NCBI RefSeq assembly: GCF_029868745.1
Contig: NZ_JARWOP010000174.1
Span: forward strand, 1 to 64,000
DNA: 64,000 bases
Source of the DNA: Nocardia wallacei
GTDB taxonomy: Bacteria > Actinomycetota > Actinomycetes > Mycobacteriales > Mycobacteriaceae
Direction of reading: 5' to 3'
Under the pieces are notes generated by a model. The model ran no database searches. It was not told the origin of the DNA and was given only the letters and a program-made list of their open reading frames with translations. This document shows positions 19,217 through 33,884 of this stretch, piece by piece; the stretch's first letter is position 1; the number at the start of each line of letters is the position of its first letter. A program made the translations under genes and the position numbers.

Positions 19217-19899
19217 GAGTCGCCGTAGGCGGCGGCTATTTCCTGTGAGCTGCTCCAGCGGGAGTAGGCGGGGGATTGGGGCCAGCCGGCCGGGGAGTCC
19301 TGCCATTCTTCCTGGCGGCCGTAGGGGAGGAGGTCTATGAGGGCGAAGGAGTGGCTCAGTTGTTCGGTGCCGCGGCCGTCGGTGTGCCAGGTGCGGTAGA
19401 CGGTGTCGCGGTCGCGGAGAAACACATTGACGGCGAAGCCCGCGCCGGGTGGGGCGCCGACGTCGGTGCCGAAGGGGCTGTTCGCGGTGGAATACCACGG
19501 CATTTTGTTGCCTACCCGGCGCTTGTAGGCGAGGGCCTCGTCGATCGGGCCCTGGGTGACGACGACGAAACGGGCGTCGTAGTTGTTCAGGAACTCGAGC
19601 CGGGTGAATTGTGAGGTGAAGCCCGTGCAGCCGCCGCACTGCCATTTCTCGCCGGGGAACCACATGTGGTTGTAGACGATCAACTGTGATCTGCCGTCGA
19701 AGACGTCGGCCAACCGGACCGGGCCCGTCTCACCCTCCAGGGTGTATTCGGGCATTTCGACCATCGGCAGGCGGCGGCGCTGGGCGGCGATCGCGTCGAG
19801 TTCGCGGGTGGCGGCCTTTTCGCGTTTGCGCAGGGTGTCGAGTTCGCGCTGCCAGGCATCGGCGTCGACAACCGGCGGCAGTGCTCGGGTCGTGCTCAT
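19204..19899 (-). CDS. DUF899 family thioredoxin-like protein
   Basis: A 231-residue cytoplasmic protein of the DUF899 family, which has a thioredoxin-like fold. Conserved segments include LRKREKAATRELDAIAAQRR near the N-terminus, the hallmark MWFPGEKWQCGGCTGFTSQF with a C-x-x-C motif, and MPWYSTANSPFGTDVG. The C-x-x-C sits where thioredoxins keep their redox cysteines, but no activity has been assigned that I know of. ATG 19899 follows GAGGAGGA, which decides the start. The gene converges on the P4H gene and overlaps it by 13 bases at the stop codons. Confidence 0.85.
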   Translation of the reverse strand: MSTTRALPPVVDADAWQRELDTLRKREKAATRELDAIAAQRRRLPMVEMPEYTLEGETGPVRLADVFDGRSQLIVYNHMWFPGEKWQCGGCTGFTSQFTRLEFLNNYDARFVVVTQGPIDEALAYKRRVGNKMPWYSTANSPFGTDVGAPPGAGFAVNVFLRDRDTVYRTWHTDGRGTEQLSHSFALIDLLPYGRQEEWQDSPAGWPQSPAYSRWSSSQEIAAAYGDSQPE

Positions 19900-20000
19900 G
19901 GGTCCTCCTCTTCGCACATACTGCAAGGTGTAGGTGTAGACCCGGTGAGTCCACCGAATTCATCGGTGGCTCTTTGCGCCGCCACACGACAAGGAGCCGT

Positions 20001-21194
20001 TCACAATCCGACGGCCGCCGCCCGCAGTTTGGACATGACATCGGCGGTCGGCCATTTCCGGGCTTCGTAGCGGGGCGGGGCCATGCCGGGTACCGGGGTG
20101 AGGCCGGCGATGTCGGCGGCATCCGTGAAGGAGACCTCGAACAGGTGCACCGGCTCGTCGTGCCGGTCGACGCCGTAGATGCTGAGGTAATCCGCTTCGG
20201 GCAGCAGCCATTCCACGCCCTCGCCCCACACCGCGACCGTGCACGGGCCGTCGTCGCCGTCGACATAGCTCAGCGCTCCGACGTAGGCGGGGTCGAGATC
20301 GTAAGGGCCGTAGTCGAAGTCGCGCTCGTAGGTCTCGTTCAGCCAATGCGTCTGCAAGCCGTATTCGGTGACGGCCAGGCCGCAGCGGGCGCGGATCGCG
20401 GCGGGCAACTGCGGGTGCGGTCCCCCGTGATCGAACGGGACGATCCGATCGTGCTCGTCGAGGGTGTAGCCCTGCGGTGAAAGTGGCCGTGTCGCATCGC
20501 CGTAATGCTCCTCGACCATCTCGAAGACCTGGCCGAGGATTTCCGGATCGTCGGGCGCGACGATGAGCGTGTCGTAGTCGGGCATGAACGCGACCGGGCG
20601 ATGTTCGGCCGTGCGATGGGTCGCCAGCCAGCCGGACAGCAGCGGCCAGGAGGCGACGTAGGCGTCGCCGTCGTCGACATAACGGACGAAAACTCCGGGC
20701 TCCTGCACCGGTGGAGTGATCTTCGCGAGATTCTCGTGCGCGGCCGCGAACAGCTCGTCGGGCGTGATTCCCCACTCCCGCAGGGTCGCTTCGAGAATGA
20801 TCGAGCGGGCCGCGGGCTGATCGTAGGCGACCATCTCTCGCACGAACGGGAAAGCCGGGCGCGATACGGGGCGCATGTCCGGGGGTGCGTCGAGCCCGAA
20901 GGTGATGGGCCGCAGGATCGGCCGTAGTTGCGACCGCGCGTCGGGCCAGCCCGGGAGTTCGCCGGTGCTGTCGCGCAGCACGGTCACGAAGCGGACGATC
21001 GCCTCGTCGCGTTCCTGATCCGACAGCCCGCGGCTGTCCTGGAACAGATTGCCGAGATACAGCTGGGTGTCGTCGCTGAGTTGGATGGCGAATTCCGCCG
21101 GGTCGTACTGCGCGTGCGGATCGCCGAGATCGCTGATCTGCCGCAGCACGACCTGCGCGAACCTGTCGAACTCGTCATCGTCGAGAGAATTCAC
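20001..21194 (-). CDS. uncharacterised protein, DUF1444-like
   Basis: A 397-residue soluble protein without signal peptide or membrane helices. The segment VRYVDDGDAYVASWPLLSGW followed by VAFMPDYDTLIVAPDD resembles DUF1444 (YtpQ-like) proteins, which have a similar aspartate-rich strand pair, but I am not certain of the match. Many aromatic and acidic residues occur in the C-terminal third (YERDFDYGPYDLDPAYVGAL). GTG start. It is flanked by DUF899 (same strand, about 100 bases away) and the divergent TetR gene. No function can be offered. Confidence 0.6.
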   Translation of the reverse strand: MNSLDDDEFDRFAQVVLRQISDLGDPHAQYDPAEFAIQLSDDTQLYLGNLFQDSRGLSDQERDEAIVRFVTVLRDSTGELPGWPDARSQLRPILRPITFGLDAPPDMRPVSRPAFPFVREMVAYDQPAARSIILEATLREWGITPDELFAAAHENLAKITPPVQEPGVFVRYVDDGDAYVASWPLLSGWLATHRTAEHRPVAFMPDYDTLIVAPDDPEILGQVFEMVEEHYGDATRPLSPQGYTLDEHDRIVPFDHGGPHPQLPAAIRARCGLAVTEYGLQTHWLNETYERDFDYGPYDLDPAYVGALSYVDGDDGPCTVAVWGEGVEWLLPEADYLSIYGVDRHDEPVHLFEVSFTDAADIAGLTPVPGMAPPRYEARKWPTADVMSKLRAAAVGL

Positions 21195-21404
21195 GGGGCG
21201 AGCCTAGCGGGGGTCCGGCAAGCGATGCACCGCAAGACTTTTCGCCCGTGGAAAGGGTCGTGCCGGTGCCGGAATTCGATCCGTAAACGCCGTGAAATCC
21301 TTTGTGCGGGAGAAGGATAAAGGCATTCTCGCGATGGACGGGTTGCCGACCGGCGCACAGCGCATCTCCGGCCCCGTGGCCCACCTCACACCAACTTGCA
21401 GTTT

Positions 21405-21418
21405 CTGAAAATTTTCAG
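21405..21418 (+). promoter_or_regulatory. palindromic operator at the TetR/MFS promoter
   Basis: CTGAAAATTTTCAG is a perfect 14-bp palindrome 19 bases before the GTG of the TetR gene. An AT-rich -10-like TAAATTT follows at about 21425-21431, so the palindrome would occupy the -35/spacer zone. This fits autorepression of the regulator-exporter operon. Confidence 0.7.
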
Positions 21419-21437
21419 TTTGTGCTAAATTTTTGGG

Positions 21438-23662
<2,225 letters not shown>

Positions 23663-23673
23663 GTCGCACCGCA

Positions 23674-24252
23674 TCACACGGGTCGGGCCCGCAGTCCGTC
23701 GAGGGCGAGTTCGACCAGCCGTCGCCAGTCGCCGCTGCCGGTGCGCACGGTCGCCGAGATCGCGCCGACCAGAAGGTAGACGTCGGCCGCCGAACAGTCG
23801 TCGCGTAATGTGCCCGCCTCGCGGTCCCGGCGGACGATGTCGTCGATGACCGCCTCGAGCCGCGTGCGCGTGGCTCCGCGCGGAGCGCTGCCGGGTGCGC
23901 GGCGAGCCGACTCGATGGCCGCGGACAGGCCGTGGTCGCCGGACAGCACCTCGCCGACGTGGTCGAGGTAGCGGACCAGCCCCTGCCCGGCGGGAGCGCG
24001 CTCGAGGCACTCGGTGCGGGCGAAGGACTCGATCTCGTCGAAACGCTGCTCGGCGGCCGCATCGATCAGCTCGGCGAGCGTGGGGAAGTGGCGGTAGACG
24101 GTACCGATACCGACCCCGGCCGCACGGGCGACCTCCGGCAGCTGCACCTGGGAACCCCGCTCCGCGAACAACATTCGCGCCGTCTCCAGAATGCGATCGC
24201 GGTTACGGGCCGCGTCGGCGCGCGGCCTGCGGGGGACTTCCGGTCTTGACAC
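23674..24252 (-). CDS. TetR-family regulator, divergent from cupin gene
   Basis: A 192-residue repressor. The DNA-binding head reads ADAARNRDRILETARMLFAE, LPEVARAAGVGIGTVYRHFP and TLAELIDAAAEQRFDE, close to the TetR consensus (TVYRHF). The C-terminal part (VYLLVGAISATVRTGSGDWR) is of the TetR_C_33/AcrR-like type. GTG start after GGAAGGGCGA. The start lies 26 bases from a nested inverted repeat that it shares with the cupin gene, so reciprocal control is likely (inference). Confidence 0.88.
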   Translation of the reverse strand: MSRPEVPRRPRADAARNRDRILETARMLFAERGSQVQLPEVARAAGVGIGTVYRHFPTLAELIDAAAEQRFDEIESFARTECLERAPAGQGLVRYLDHVGEVLSGDHGLSAAIESARRAPGSAPRGATRTRLEAVIDDIVRRDREAGTLRDDCSAADVYLLVGAISATVRTGSGDWRRLVELALDGLRARPV

Positions 24253-24278
24253 TCGCCCTTCCTCCCGGTCTAGACTTG

Positions 24279-24305
24279 AAACGGAATAGGATTCCGATTC
24301 CGTTT
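24279..24305. promoter_or_regulatory. nested operator between TetR and cupin genes
   Basis: AAACGGAAT (24279-24287) and ATTCCGTTT (24297-24305) form a perfect 9-bp inverted repeat. An inner one, CGGAAT-AGG-ATTCCG, lies at 24282-24296, so ATTCCG occurs twice in direct repeat on the right. It is placed about 26 bases from both divergent start codons, as expected for a TetR-type operator with two overlapping registers. Confidence 0.75.
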
Positions 24306-24330
24306 ATTTTCATCGAGAGGTTAGCACGCG

Positions 24331-24789
24331 ATGTCTCACGATCGATTCCTCTGCCTGGCCCGCGGCGACACCCGCCCCGGCCGGGTGGCGCTGCCGCCCG
24401 CGTTCGCGGTGAAGGCCACAACCGAGGACACCGAAGGGAGGTTCTCGCTGTTGGAGGTGTCCTTGGCGAGGGATATCCCACGGCACACCCACCACGTCGC
24501 CGACGAGGCGATCTACGTGCTGGACGGGGAACTCGGCGTCGACTTCGACGATCGGTCGTTCACTGCCGTCGCAGGTACGTTCGTGCTACTGCCGCACGGG
24601 ATTCCGCACGCGTTGCGGTGTGTATCCGATCCGCCGCCGCGGGTGTTGCAGATCTCGTCGCCGGGCGGATGGGAGTGCTATCTGCAGGATCTGTTCGAGG
24701 CGGGGCCCGGGGTGCTGACCGACGGCGTCCTGGATCCGGTGAAGATCAACCCGATCGCCGCTCGCTACGACATCCGGTACGAGGAATAG
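24331..24789 (+). CDS. cupin-domain protein
   Basis: A 152-residue single-domain cupin. Motif 1 is IPRHTHHVADEAIYVLDGEL, carrying H-x-H-x(4-5)-E metal ligands; motif 2 is PHGIPHALRC with the third His. These residues usually bind Mn, Fe or Zn, so either an oxygenase or isomerase activity or a metal-linked sensor is possible. The C-terminal part (QISSPGGWECYLQDLFEAG) is typical of quercetinase-like cupins. The ATG lies 26 bases after the shared operator. The divergent TetR gene probably regulates it. A strong terminator follows three bases past its stop codon. Confidence 0.85.
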   Translation: MSHDRFLCLARGDTRPGRVALPPAFAVKATTEDTEGRFSLLEVSLARDIPRHTHHVADEAIYVLDGELGVDFDDRSFTAVAGTFVLLPHGIPHALRCVSDPPPRVLQISSPGGWECYLQDLFEAGPGVLTDGVLDPVKINPIAARYDIRYEE

Positions 24790-24791
24790 CC

Positions 24792-24819
24792 CGAAGGCCC
24801 GGCGTGGGCCGGGCCTTCG
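24792..24819. terminator. bidirectional terminator, cupin / SDR
   Basis: CGAAGGCCCGGC and GCCGGGCCTTCG form a perfect 12-bp stem around GTGG. It lies between two convergent genes and can serve both. No T-tract. Confidence 0.75.
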
Positions 24820-24843
24820 ACGTTGTGCCGGAGCGGTTTTCGC

Positions 24844-25605
24844 TCAGCGGGGCGCCATGCGGATGGCGCCGTCGAGACGAATGGTTTCGCCGTTGAGCAT
24901 CGGGTTCTCGACGATGTGGCGGGCGAGGGCGGCGTACTCGGTGGGGTTGCCGAGCCGGGACGGGTGCGGGACCTGGGCGCCGAGGGATTCGATCGCCTCG
25001 TCGGGCAGGGTCGCGAACAGCGGGGTGTGGAACAGGCCGGGAGCGATGGTGTTCACGCGGATTTTCAGGCTCGACAGATCCCGCGCGATCGGCAGTGTCA
25101 TGCCGACGATGCCGCCCTTGGAGGCGGAGTAGGCGGCCTGGCCGATCTGGCCGTCGAACGCGGCGACCGAGGCGGTGTTGATGATGACGCCGCGCTCCTC
25201 GCCGACCGGCTCGGTGGCCGAAATACGTTCGGCGGCAAGACGGATGACGTTGAAGGTGCCGATCAGGTTGACGTTGACGACCTTGGTGAAGTCGGCCAGC
25301 GGGAAGGCGCCCTTCTTGCTCACGGTCTTGATCGCATTGCCGATGCCGGCGCAGTTCACGGCGATCCGCAGTTCGCCGAGGCCCTGGGCGGCGTCGAGGG
25401 CGGCGGTGACCTGCTCCTCGTCGGTGACGTCGGCGGCGGCGAACACCACGCTCTCGCCGAGTTCCTTCGCGATGGCCTCGCCGTCGGAGGACGGCAGGTC
25501 GATGATGACCACCTTGGCGCCTTGGCCGTGCAGTTCTCGCACGGTCGCCAGGCCCAGCCCGGAGGCGCCGCCGGTCACCACCGCGACGGCGTTGTTGATC
25601 TGCAT
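24844..25605 (-). CDS. SDR, 3-hydroxyacyl-CoA dehydrogenase-like
   Basis: A 253-residue SDR related to type II 3-hydroxyacyl-CoA dehydrogenase (HSD17B10 group). The cofactor loop is [20 protein letters not shown], followed by [13 protein letters not shown], where Asp prefers NAD. Catalytic residues are Ser in [16 protein letters not shown] and Y-x-x-x-K in AAYSASKGG. The C-terminus [16 protein letters not shown] and [17 protein letters not shown] are family hallmarks. It would oxidise 3-hydroxyacyl-CoA in beta-oxidation or a related alcohol. ATG after AGAAGGGAAGG. A palindrome at 25820-25839 lies 215 bases upstream. Confidence 0.85.
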   Translation of the reverse strand: MQINNAVAVVTGGASGLGLATVRELHGQGAKVVIIDLPSSDGEAIAKELGESVVFAAADVTDEEQVTAALDAAQGLGELRIAVNCAGIGNAIKTVSKKGAFPLADFTKVVNVNLIGTFNVIRLAAERISATEPVGEERGVIINTASVAAFDGQIGQAAYSASKGGIVGMTLPIARDLSSLKIRVNTIAPGLFHTPLFATLPDEAIESLGAQVPHPSRLGNPTEYAALARHIVENPMLNGETIRLDGAIRMAPR

Positions 25606-25819
25606 GAGACCTTCCCTTCTGTCTGCGTCCGCGCCAGATTAACCGGCAGCGCGCCGCTAAGTAAATAGCGATTCGCACCTGTCCGACGTAGATCGCACGT
25701 CTGGTAGACCATCGACGGTGCATCAACTGCGCAGGTGTGCGGACAAATATGACAGTCGTCAAGACGCGCGCCGGTGTGCTGATGTTCTGTCGAGTTCGCT
25801 TCTCTGTCCGATATCCCTC

Positions 25820-25839
25820 AACTGAAACATGTTACAGTT
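25820..25839. promoter_or_regulatory. near-perfect 20-bp palindrome
   Basis: AACTGAAACATGTTACAGTT reads as its own complement except at two mirrored positions. Such sequences are typical binding sites for TetR-type lipid-metabolism regulators. It lies 40 bases past the SRPBCC gene stop and 215 bases ahead of the SDR gene at 24844, the only gene it could readily control. Confidence 0.55.
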
Positions 25840-25878
25840 TCGGCGGGATCTCGCCAAACGCCGGCTGATTCGGTGGGC

Positions 25879-26310
25879 TCAGGCGTACAACTCGACGAAG
25901 CGCGCGAGCGAACGGTCGATGTCGCCCTTCAGCGCGCGGGCCACCCCCGCGCCGATCGGGCCGAACAGCGGTCGCCCGCCCAGCTCGATGTCGACGGTGA
26001 CCTCCGACCCGTCGCCCTTCGGCGCCACCCGCAGCTCCAACCCGAACTTGGAGCCGCCCTTCCCGGAACCGCTGAGCACCAGCCGCTTCGGCGGTTCGGC
26101 CGTGCGCACGGTCCATCGCACGCGATTGCGCAGACCCTTCACCGACGCGATGCCGACCAGTTCGGTGCCGGGGGTCAGCTCCTCCGGAACACTGCCCCGC
26201 CACGCCTCGTGCATGAGCAACCACTGATCCAGCTCGCGCAGATCGGCCGCATGCGCCCACGCCCGATCGGGCGAGATCGGGACGTCGACCGATACCTTCA
26301 GATTAGCCAC
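25879..26310 (-). CDS. SRPBCC-family protein
   Basis: A 143-residue START-like protein (polyketide cyclase/dehydrase superfamily). The N-terminal strand LKVSVDVPISPDRAWAHAAD, then LRELDQWLLMHEAWRG, and the C-terminal helix (GVARALKGDIDRSLARFVEL) that closes the hydrophobic pocket are evident. It resembles the M. tuberculosis Rv0910 type, but the neighbour expected there is not present, so a toxin role is not supported. Probably binds a hydrophobic ligand. GTG start. It is divergent from the kinase gene. Confidence 0.8.
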   Translation of the reverse strand: MANLKVSVDVPISPDRAWAHAADLRELDQWLLMHEAWRGSVPEELTPGTELVGIASVKGLRNRVRWTVRTAEPPKRLVLSGSGKGGSKFGLELRVAPKGDGSEVTVDIELGGRPLFGPIGAGVARALKGDIDRSLARFVELYA

Positions 26311-26446
26311 CCGTGCATGCTAACGATTCCGGCCGACCACGGCGTTCGCCCAGGCCACCGGGGCAGACAGAAAACAAAGGGCTACCGAATCGGCGCGGCC
26401 GGAATATCCTCGTGAGTAACCGGTCGAAAGTTGTCTCGAGGTCGCC

Positions 26447-27453
26447 GTGGCGTATCACGATCCACTCTCCACGCAACGCGACCCCGTCTCGGGATACGCG
26501 GCGGAGCTGGATGCCGCCGGTTTCCCCGGGGCCGGCGAGATCGGCAGCGGCGGCTTCGGCGTTGTCTACCGGTGTTTTCAACCGGCGCTGGAACGCACGG
26601 TGGCGGTCAAGGTGCTCACCGCGGACCTGGAATCGGAGAACTTGGAACGGTTCGTCCGCGAACAGCTGGCGATGGGCAAGGTGTCCGGTCATCCGCACAT
26701 CGTGAGCGTTTTCGAGGTGGGGTCCACCGCGACGGGGCGGCCGTTCATCGTGATGCAGTATCAGCCGCACGGATCGCTGGACGCGCGGATTCAGGACTAC
26801 GGGCCGCTCGAATGGCAGAACACGCTGCACGTGGGGGTGAAGATCGCGGGGGCGCTGGAGACCGCGCACCGGCTCGGCATGCTGCACCGGGACGTCAAGC
26901 CGGGCAACATCCTGCTCGACGAGTACGGCGAACCGCAACTGGCGGATTTCGGAATCGCCCGGCTCGCAGGCGGTTTCGTGACCACGGCGGGTAGCGTGAC
27001 CGGCTCGCCCGCCTTCACTGCGCCGGAGGTGTTGCAGGGACACACGCCCGACGCCACCGCCGATGTGTACGGGCTGGCGGCCACCCTGTTCTGTGCCGCC
27101 ACCGGGCACGCGGTGTTCGAGAGGCGTAGCGGCGAGCAGTTGGTGGCGCAATTCCTGCGCATCACCAAGCAGCCGACGCCTGATCTCGGCGCGGCCGGGC
27201 TGCCGCCGGATCTGACCGCGGTCATCGAGCGTTCCATGTCACGCGAGCGTCACGAAAGGCCTTCTACAGCTGAGGAATTCGGTCTCCTGCTGCGAGATGT
27301 GCAAGAGCGGCACGGCCTTCCGCCGGACGAACTCCCGATTCCGCTGCCGCCCGCGGAACCCGCGGGGCACCGGTCGGGCACGGTACTCACCGGTTCCGGA
27401 CGCCGGCACACATCGCAACTGAACACCGCGCGCACGCCCACCCCGCCGGTGGC
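26447..27453 (+). pseudogene. PknK-like Ser/Thr protein kinase, 3' end lost in homopolymer
   Basis: The first 280 residues form a complete Hanks-type kinase: glycine loop GEIGSGGFGVVYRCF, invariant Lys in VAVKVLTADL, catalytic loop LHRDVKPGNILL, DFG in LADFGIARLAGG, and APE in FTAPEVLQ. About 55 residues of linker follow, after which the reading frame enters poly-G/poly-C. The open frame continuing to 30043 is only the antisense of carB. In related PknK-like proteins a further domain follows the kinase; here it is missing. GTG start at 26447. I regard the gene as broken by an assembly or sequencing fault rather than by evolution. Confidence 0.75.
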
Positions 27454-27549
27454 GGGGGGGGGGGGGGGGGGGGGCGGGGCCCCCGGGGGGGGCTTACCCC
27501 CCCCCCCTCCCCCCGGGCCGGCCCCCCCCCGCGGGGGGGGGGGCCCACC
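27454..27549. other. G/C homopolymer tract, probable assembly fault
   Basis: A run of 21 G (27454-27474) is followed by blocks of C and G, including C11 near 27497-27507, with almost no A or T. Nothing like it occurs elsewhere in the window. Two genes facing each other, the kinase from the left and a new gene from the right, both end in it. A collapsed repeat, a low-quality read end or a joined gap is the likely cause. Confidence 0.75.
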
Positions 27550-27635
27550 ACGGCGCCGTCGATCGCGCGGCGCCGCGGCTTCACTCGTCCAGCGCCTACC
27601 GGTCGCGGTCCCGCGCCAAACCCGATGGTTCCCAC
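27550..27635 (-). CDS. start of a further operon gene after carB (possibly pyrF), truncated
   Basis: Directly after the carB stop codon the minus strand reads AAGGAG, seven bases, and GTG at 27635, opening a frame that begins MGTIGFGAGPRPVGAGRVKP and stays open for about 29 codons before the homopolymer. In related genomes carB is followed by pyrF (orotidine-5'-phosphate decarboxylase), and the strong ribosome-binding site supports a real start. The visible residues do not prove pyrF, and the region may contain base errors. Confidence 0.35.
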
Positions 27636-27652
27636 CGTTATGTCTCCTTCAG

Positions 27653-30960
<3,308 letters not shown>

Positions 30961-30961
<1 letters not shown>

Positions 30962-32073
30962 CAGGCTCCTTCCATGAGACCGGCGAAACGGTCGAAGAGA
31001 TAAGCGGCATCATGGGGCCCGGCGGCGGCTTCCGGGTGGTACTGCACGGAGAAGGCGCGGCCGTCCACCAGCCGCACACCCTCGACGGTGCCGTCGTTGG
31101 CGCAGGTGTGGCTGACCTCCGCGGCGCCGAACGGAGTGTCGAACCGCTCCCCGGCCTCGCCCTCCAGCGCGAACCCGTGGTTCTGCGCGGTGATGGAGAT
31201 CTGCCCGGTGGCGTGGTCGACGACCGGCACGTTGATGCCGCGGTGGCCGAATTTCATCTTGTAGGTGCCCAGGCCCAGCGCGCGGCCCAGGATCTGGTTA
31301 CCGAAGCAGATGCCGAACAACGGAATGCCTTCGCCCAGAACGGCTTTGGTGAGTTCCACGGCACCGTCCTGCGTGGCGGGGTCGCCGGGACCGTTGGACA
31401 GGAACACCCCATCCGCCTTCAGGTCCCTGATCCGGTCGAGCGTGACGCTCGACGGCGCCACGTGCACGCGCATCCCGCGCTCGGCGAACATGCGCGGCGT
31501 GTTGGTCTTGATCCCGAGGTCGACCGCGACCACGGTGAACCGGTGCTCGCCGGTGGGCTCGATCGTGTAGACGTCGTCGGTGCTGACCTCGCCGGCCAGG
31601 TCCGCGCCGAGCATCGAGGGCTGGCCGGTGACACGGCCCAGCAACTCGTCGACCGAGGCGTCGGCGGCCGGGCCGGAGAAGATGCCCGCCTTCATCGAGC
31701 CGCGGGTGCGCAGGTGACGGACCAGCGCGCGGGTGTCGATGCCCGCGATGCCGACCACGTTCTGGCGGCGCAGCTCCTCGGGCAGCGTGGTGGTGGCGCG
31801 CCAGTTGGACACCCGGCGCGACGGGTCGCGCACGGCGTACCCGGCCACCCAGATCCGCTTCGACTCGTCGTCCTCGTCGTTCCAGCCGGTGTTGCCGATC
31901 TGCGGTGCCGTCGCCACCACGATCTGCCGGTGGTAGCTCGGGTCGGTCAGCGTCTCCTGGTACCCCGTCATCGCGGTGCAGAACACCGCCTCGCCCAGCG
32001 TCTCGCCCTCGGCGCCGAAGGCCGAGCCGCGGAACACCCGGCCGTCCTCCAGCACCATCACCGCGTTGCTCAC
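30961..32073 (-). CDS. carA: carbamoyl-phosphate synthase, small subunit
   Basis: The 370-residue glutaminase subunit that supplies ammonia to CarB. The N-terminal domain begins [20 protein letters not shown]; the class I glutamine amidotransferase domain has the nucleophilic Cys in [20 protein letters not shown], the His/Glu pair in [13 protein letters not shown] and [10 protein letters not shown]-like [12 protein letters not shown] upstream. GTG start overlapping the stop of the membrane-protein gene by four bases (GTGA), indicating coupling. One base is shared with carB. Confidence 0.95.
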
Positions 32074-32579
32074 GTGTTCTCGTCTCCCGTCATCGTGCCG
32101 GTCGCGCCCTTCGTCCAGGCCGGATACACCGTCTTGTCGTCACCGCGGAACCCGGTGTCCACCTCGGTCCCGGTAGGCAGTGTCCAGCGAATTACCAGCA
32201 CACCATCTTCCGTCATCACCTTGCCCGCGTGCCCGCGTTCGGTGCGAACCGCCGTGACGGATTCCTGCGGAATCCAGATCGCGGCCGCGCCGTCGCGCTC
32301 GAGCAGGATGCCCCGCTCGAACCGGGTCAGCTCCGCCGTGGCGCGGAAGCCCAGGTCGCCGACCGTGATCCGCTGGATCCAACTCGGCGCCAGGGTGCTG
32401 CCGAGGTAGAGACCCGTCGTGGGCTCCAGCAGTTGCGCCCCGAGGTCGGCGGGCACCGCGGGCAGTTCCCCGATCGAGGACGCCTGCCGCCGCGCCTTCC
32501 CCTGCCACGCCCGGTACATCAGCCACAGGCACAGCAGGAACAGCGCCAGAAACGCCAGCACCCACAGCGTTCGCTCCAT
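32070..32579 (-). CDS. pyr-operon membrane protein, Rv1382-like
   Basis: A 169-residue protein with one N-terminal transmembrane helix ([20 protein letters not shown]) and a soluble beta-rich domain outside or inside the membrane. It occupies the place of Rv1382 between pyrC and carA in M. tuberculosis and shares its length class. The soluble domain ([37 protein letters not shown]) resembles PH-like domains found in actinobacterial membrane proteins. Its conserved position inside the operon suggests a link to the pathway, but no role is known. It starts immediately after the pyrC stop codon without a gap. Confidence 0.8.
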   Translation of the reverse strand: MERTLWVLAFLALFLLCLWLMYRAWQGKARRQASSIGELPAVPADLGAQLLEPTTGLYLGSTLAPSWIQRITVGDLGFRATAELTRFERGILLERDGAAAIWIPQESVTAVRTERGHAGKVMTEDGVLVIRWTLPTGTEVDTGFRGDDKTVYPAWTKGATGTMTGDENT

Positions 32580-33884
32580 CTAGGGTCTCCCCACCGCTTT
32601 GCCGTCGCGGGCGGTGATCCGGCCGCGCAGGAACGTCGCCGTCACCCGCGCGGGCAGGGTCATCGCCTCGTACGGCGTGTTCTTGGAAATGCTCGCGAGC
32701 TCCGTTGCCCGCACCGTCCACGAGGTGTCCGGGTCGACCAGCACCAGGTTTGCCGGTTCGCCGACCGCGAGCGGCCGGCCCTGATCGTCGAGGCCCGCGA
32801 TCCGCGCGGGATTCTCGCTCAGCACGCGGGCGATGCCGCGCCAGTCCAGCAGGCCGGGCTCGAGCATCGTCTCGACCACGATCGACAGCGCGGTCTCCAG
32901 GCCGAGCATGCCGGGCCGGGCCGCGGCGAATTCGCAGCACTTGTCCTGCTCGGCGTGCGGGGCGTGGTCGGTGGCGACACAGTCGATCACGCCGTCGGCC
33001 AGCGCCTGCCGCAGCGCGGCCGCGTCGGACGCCTCGCGCAGCGGCGGATTCACCCGGTTCACCGCGTCGTAGGTCTCCAGTCGGGAGTCGTCCAGCAGCA
33101 GATGATGCGGGGTGACCTCGGCGGTGATCGAAATGCCTTGGCCCTTGGCCCATTTCAGCAACTCGACGGTGCCCGCGGTGGAGGCGTGGCAGATGTGCAC
33201 GCGCGCGCCGGCGTCGCGGGCCAGCAGCGCGTCGCGGGCCACGATCGACTCCTCCGCGGCGCGCGGCCAGCCGGCCAGGCCGAGCCGGGCGGCGGTCGGG
33301 CCCTCGTGCGCCACCGCGCCGTCGGTCAGCCGCGGCTCCTCCGCGTGCTGGGCGATGAGCACGCCCAGGGAGTTGGCGTATTCCAGGGCGCGGCGCATGA
33401 TCAGCGGGTCGTAGACGCAGTGGCCGTCGTCGGAGAAGATCCGGACGCCGGCCGCCCCCGCGGCCATGGTGCCCATCTCGGCCAGTTGCTTGCCGCGCAG
33501 GCCGACCGTGACCGCGCCGACCGGATACACGTCGACCAGGCCGATCTCCTGTCCGCGCCGCCACACGTGATCGGTGACCACGACGCTGTCGGCGACCGGG
33601 CTGGTGTTGGCCATCGCGAATACGGCGGTGTAGCCGCCCAACGCGGCGGCGGCGGATCCGGACTCGATGGTCTCGGTGTCCTCGCGGCCGGGCTCGCGCA
33701 GATGCGTGTGCAGGTCCACGAAGCCCGGCAGCAGGAACTGGCCGGTGCCGTCGATGGTCTCGGCGTCGACCACGCCCAGATCCGTCCCGATCTCCCGGAT
33801 CTCGCCGTCGGCCAGCAGCACGTCCACCGGATCGCCCGCACCGTAGAGGCGCACGTTCTTGATCAGCACGTCGCTCCCGCTCAC
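32580..33884 (-). CDS. pyrC: dihydroorotase
   Basis: A 434-residue class I dihydroorotase that cyclises carbamoyl-aspartate to dihydroorotate. Metal-binding HLHTH-type motif is [11 protein letters not shown]; further ligands are in [26 protein letters not shown] and [14 protein letters not shown]. The GTG at 33884 is chosen because it overlaps the pyrB stop by four bases (GTGA) and begins the conserved [10 protein letters not shown] strand; a longer reading to 34217 is pyrB shadow. Third gene of the operon. Confidence 0.95.
   Translation of the reverse strand: MSGSDVLIKNVRLYGAGDPVDVLLADGEIREIGTDLGVVDAETIDGTGQFLLPGFVDLHTHLREPGREDTETIESGSAAAALGGYTAVFAMANTSPVADSVVVTDHVWRRGQEIGLVDVYPVGAVTVGLRGKQLAEMGTMAAGAAGVRIFSDDGHCVYDPLIMRRALEYANSLGVLIAQHAEEPRLTDGAVAHEGPTAARLGLAGWPRAAEESIVARDALLARDAGARVHICHASTAGTVELLKWAKGQGISITAEVTPHHLLLDDSRLETYDAVNRVNPPLREASDAAALRQALADGVIDCVATDHAPHAEQDKCCEFAAARPGMLGLETALSIVVETMLEPGLLDWRGIARVLSENPARIAGLDDQGRPLAVGEPANLVLVDPDTSWTVRATELASISKNTPYEAMTLPARVTATFLRGRITARDGKAVGRP

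Noticed and set aside
25879-26310. Toxin-antitoxin pair with the SRPBCC protein
   Set aside because: The family resembles Rv0910, but there is no short partner gene next to it.
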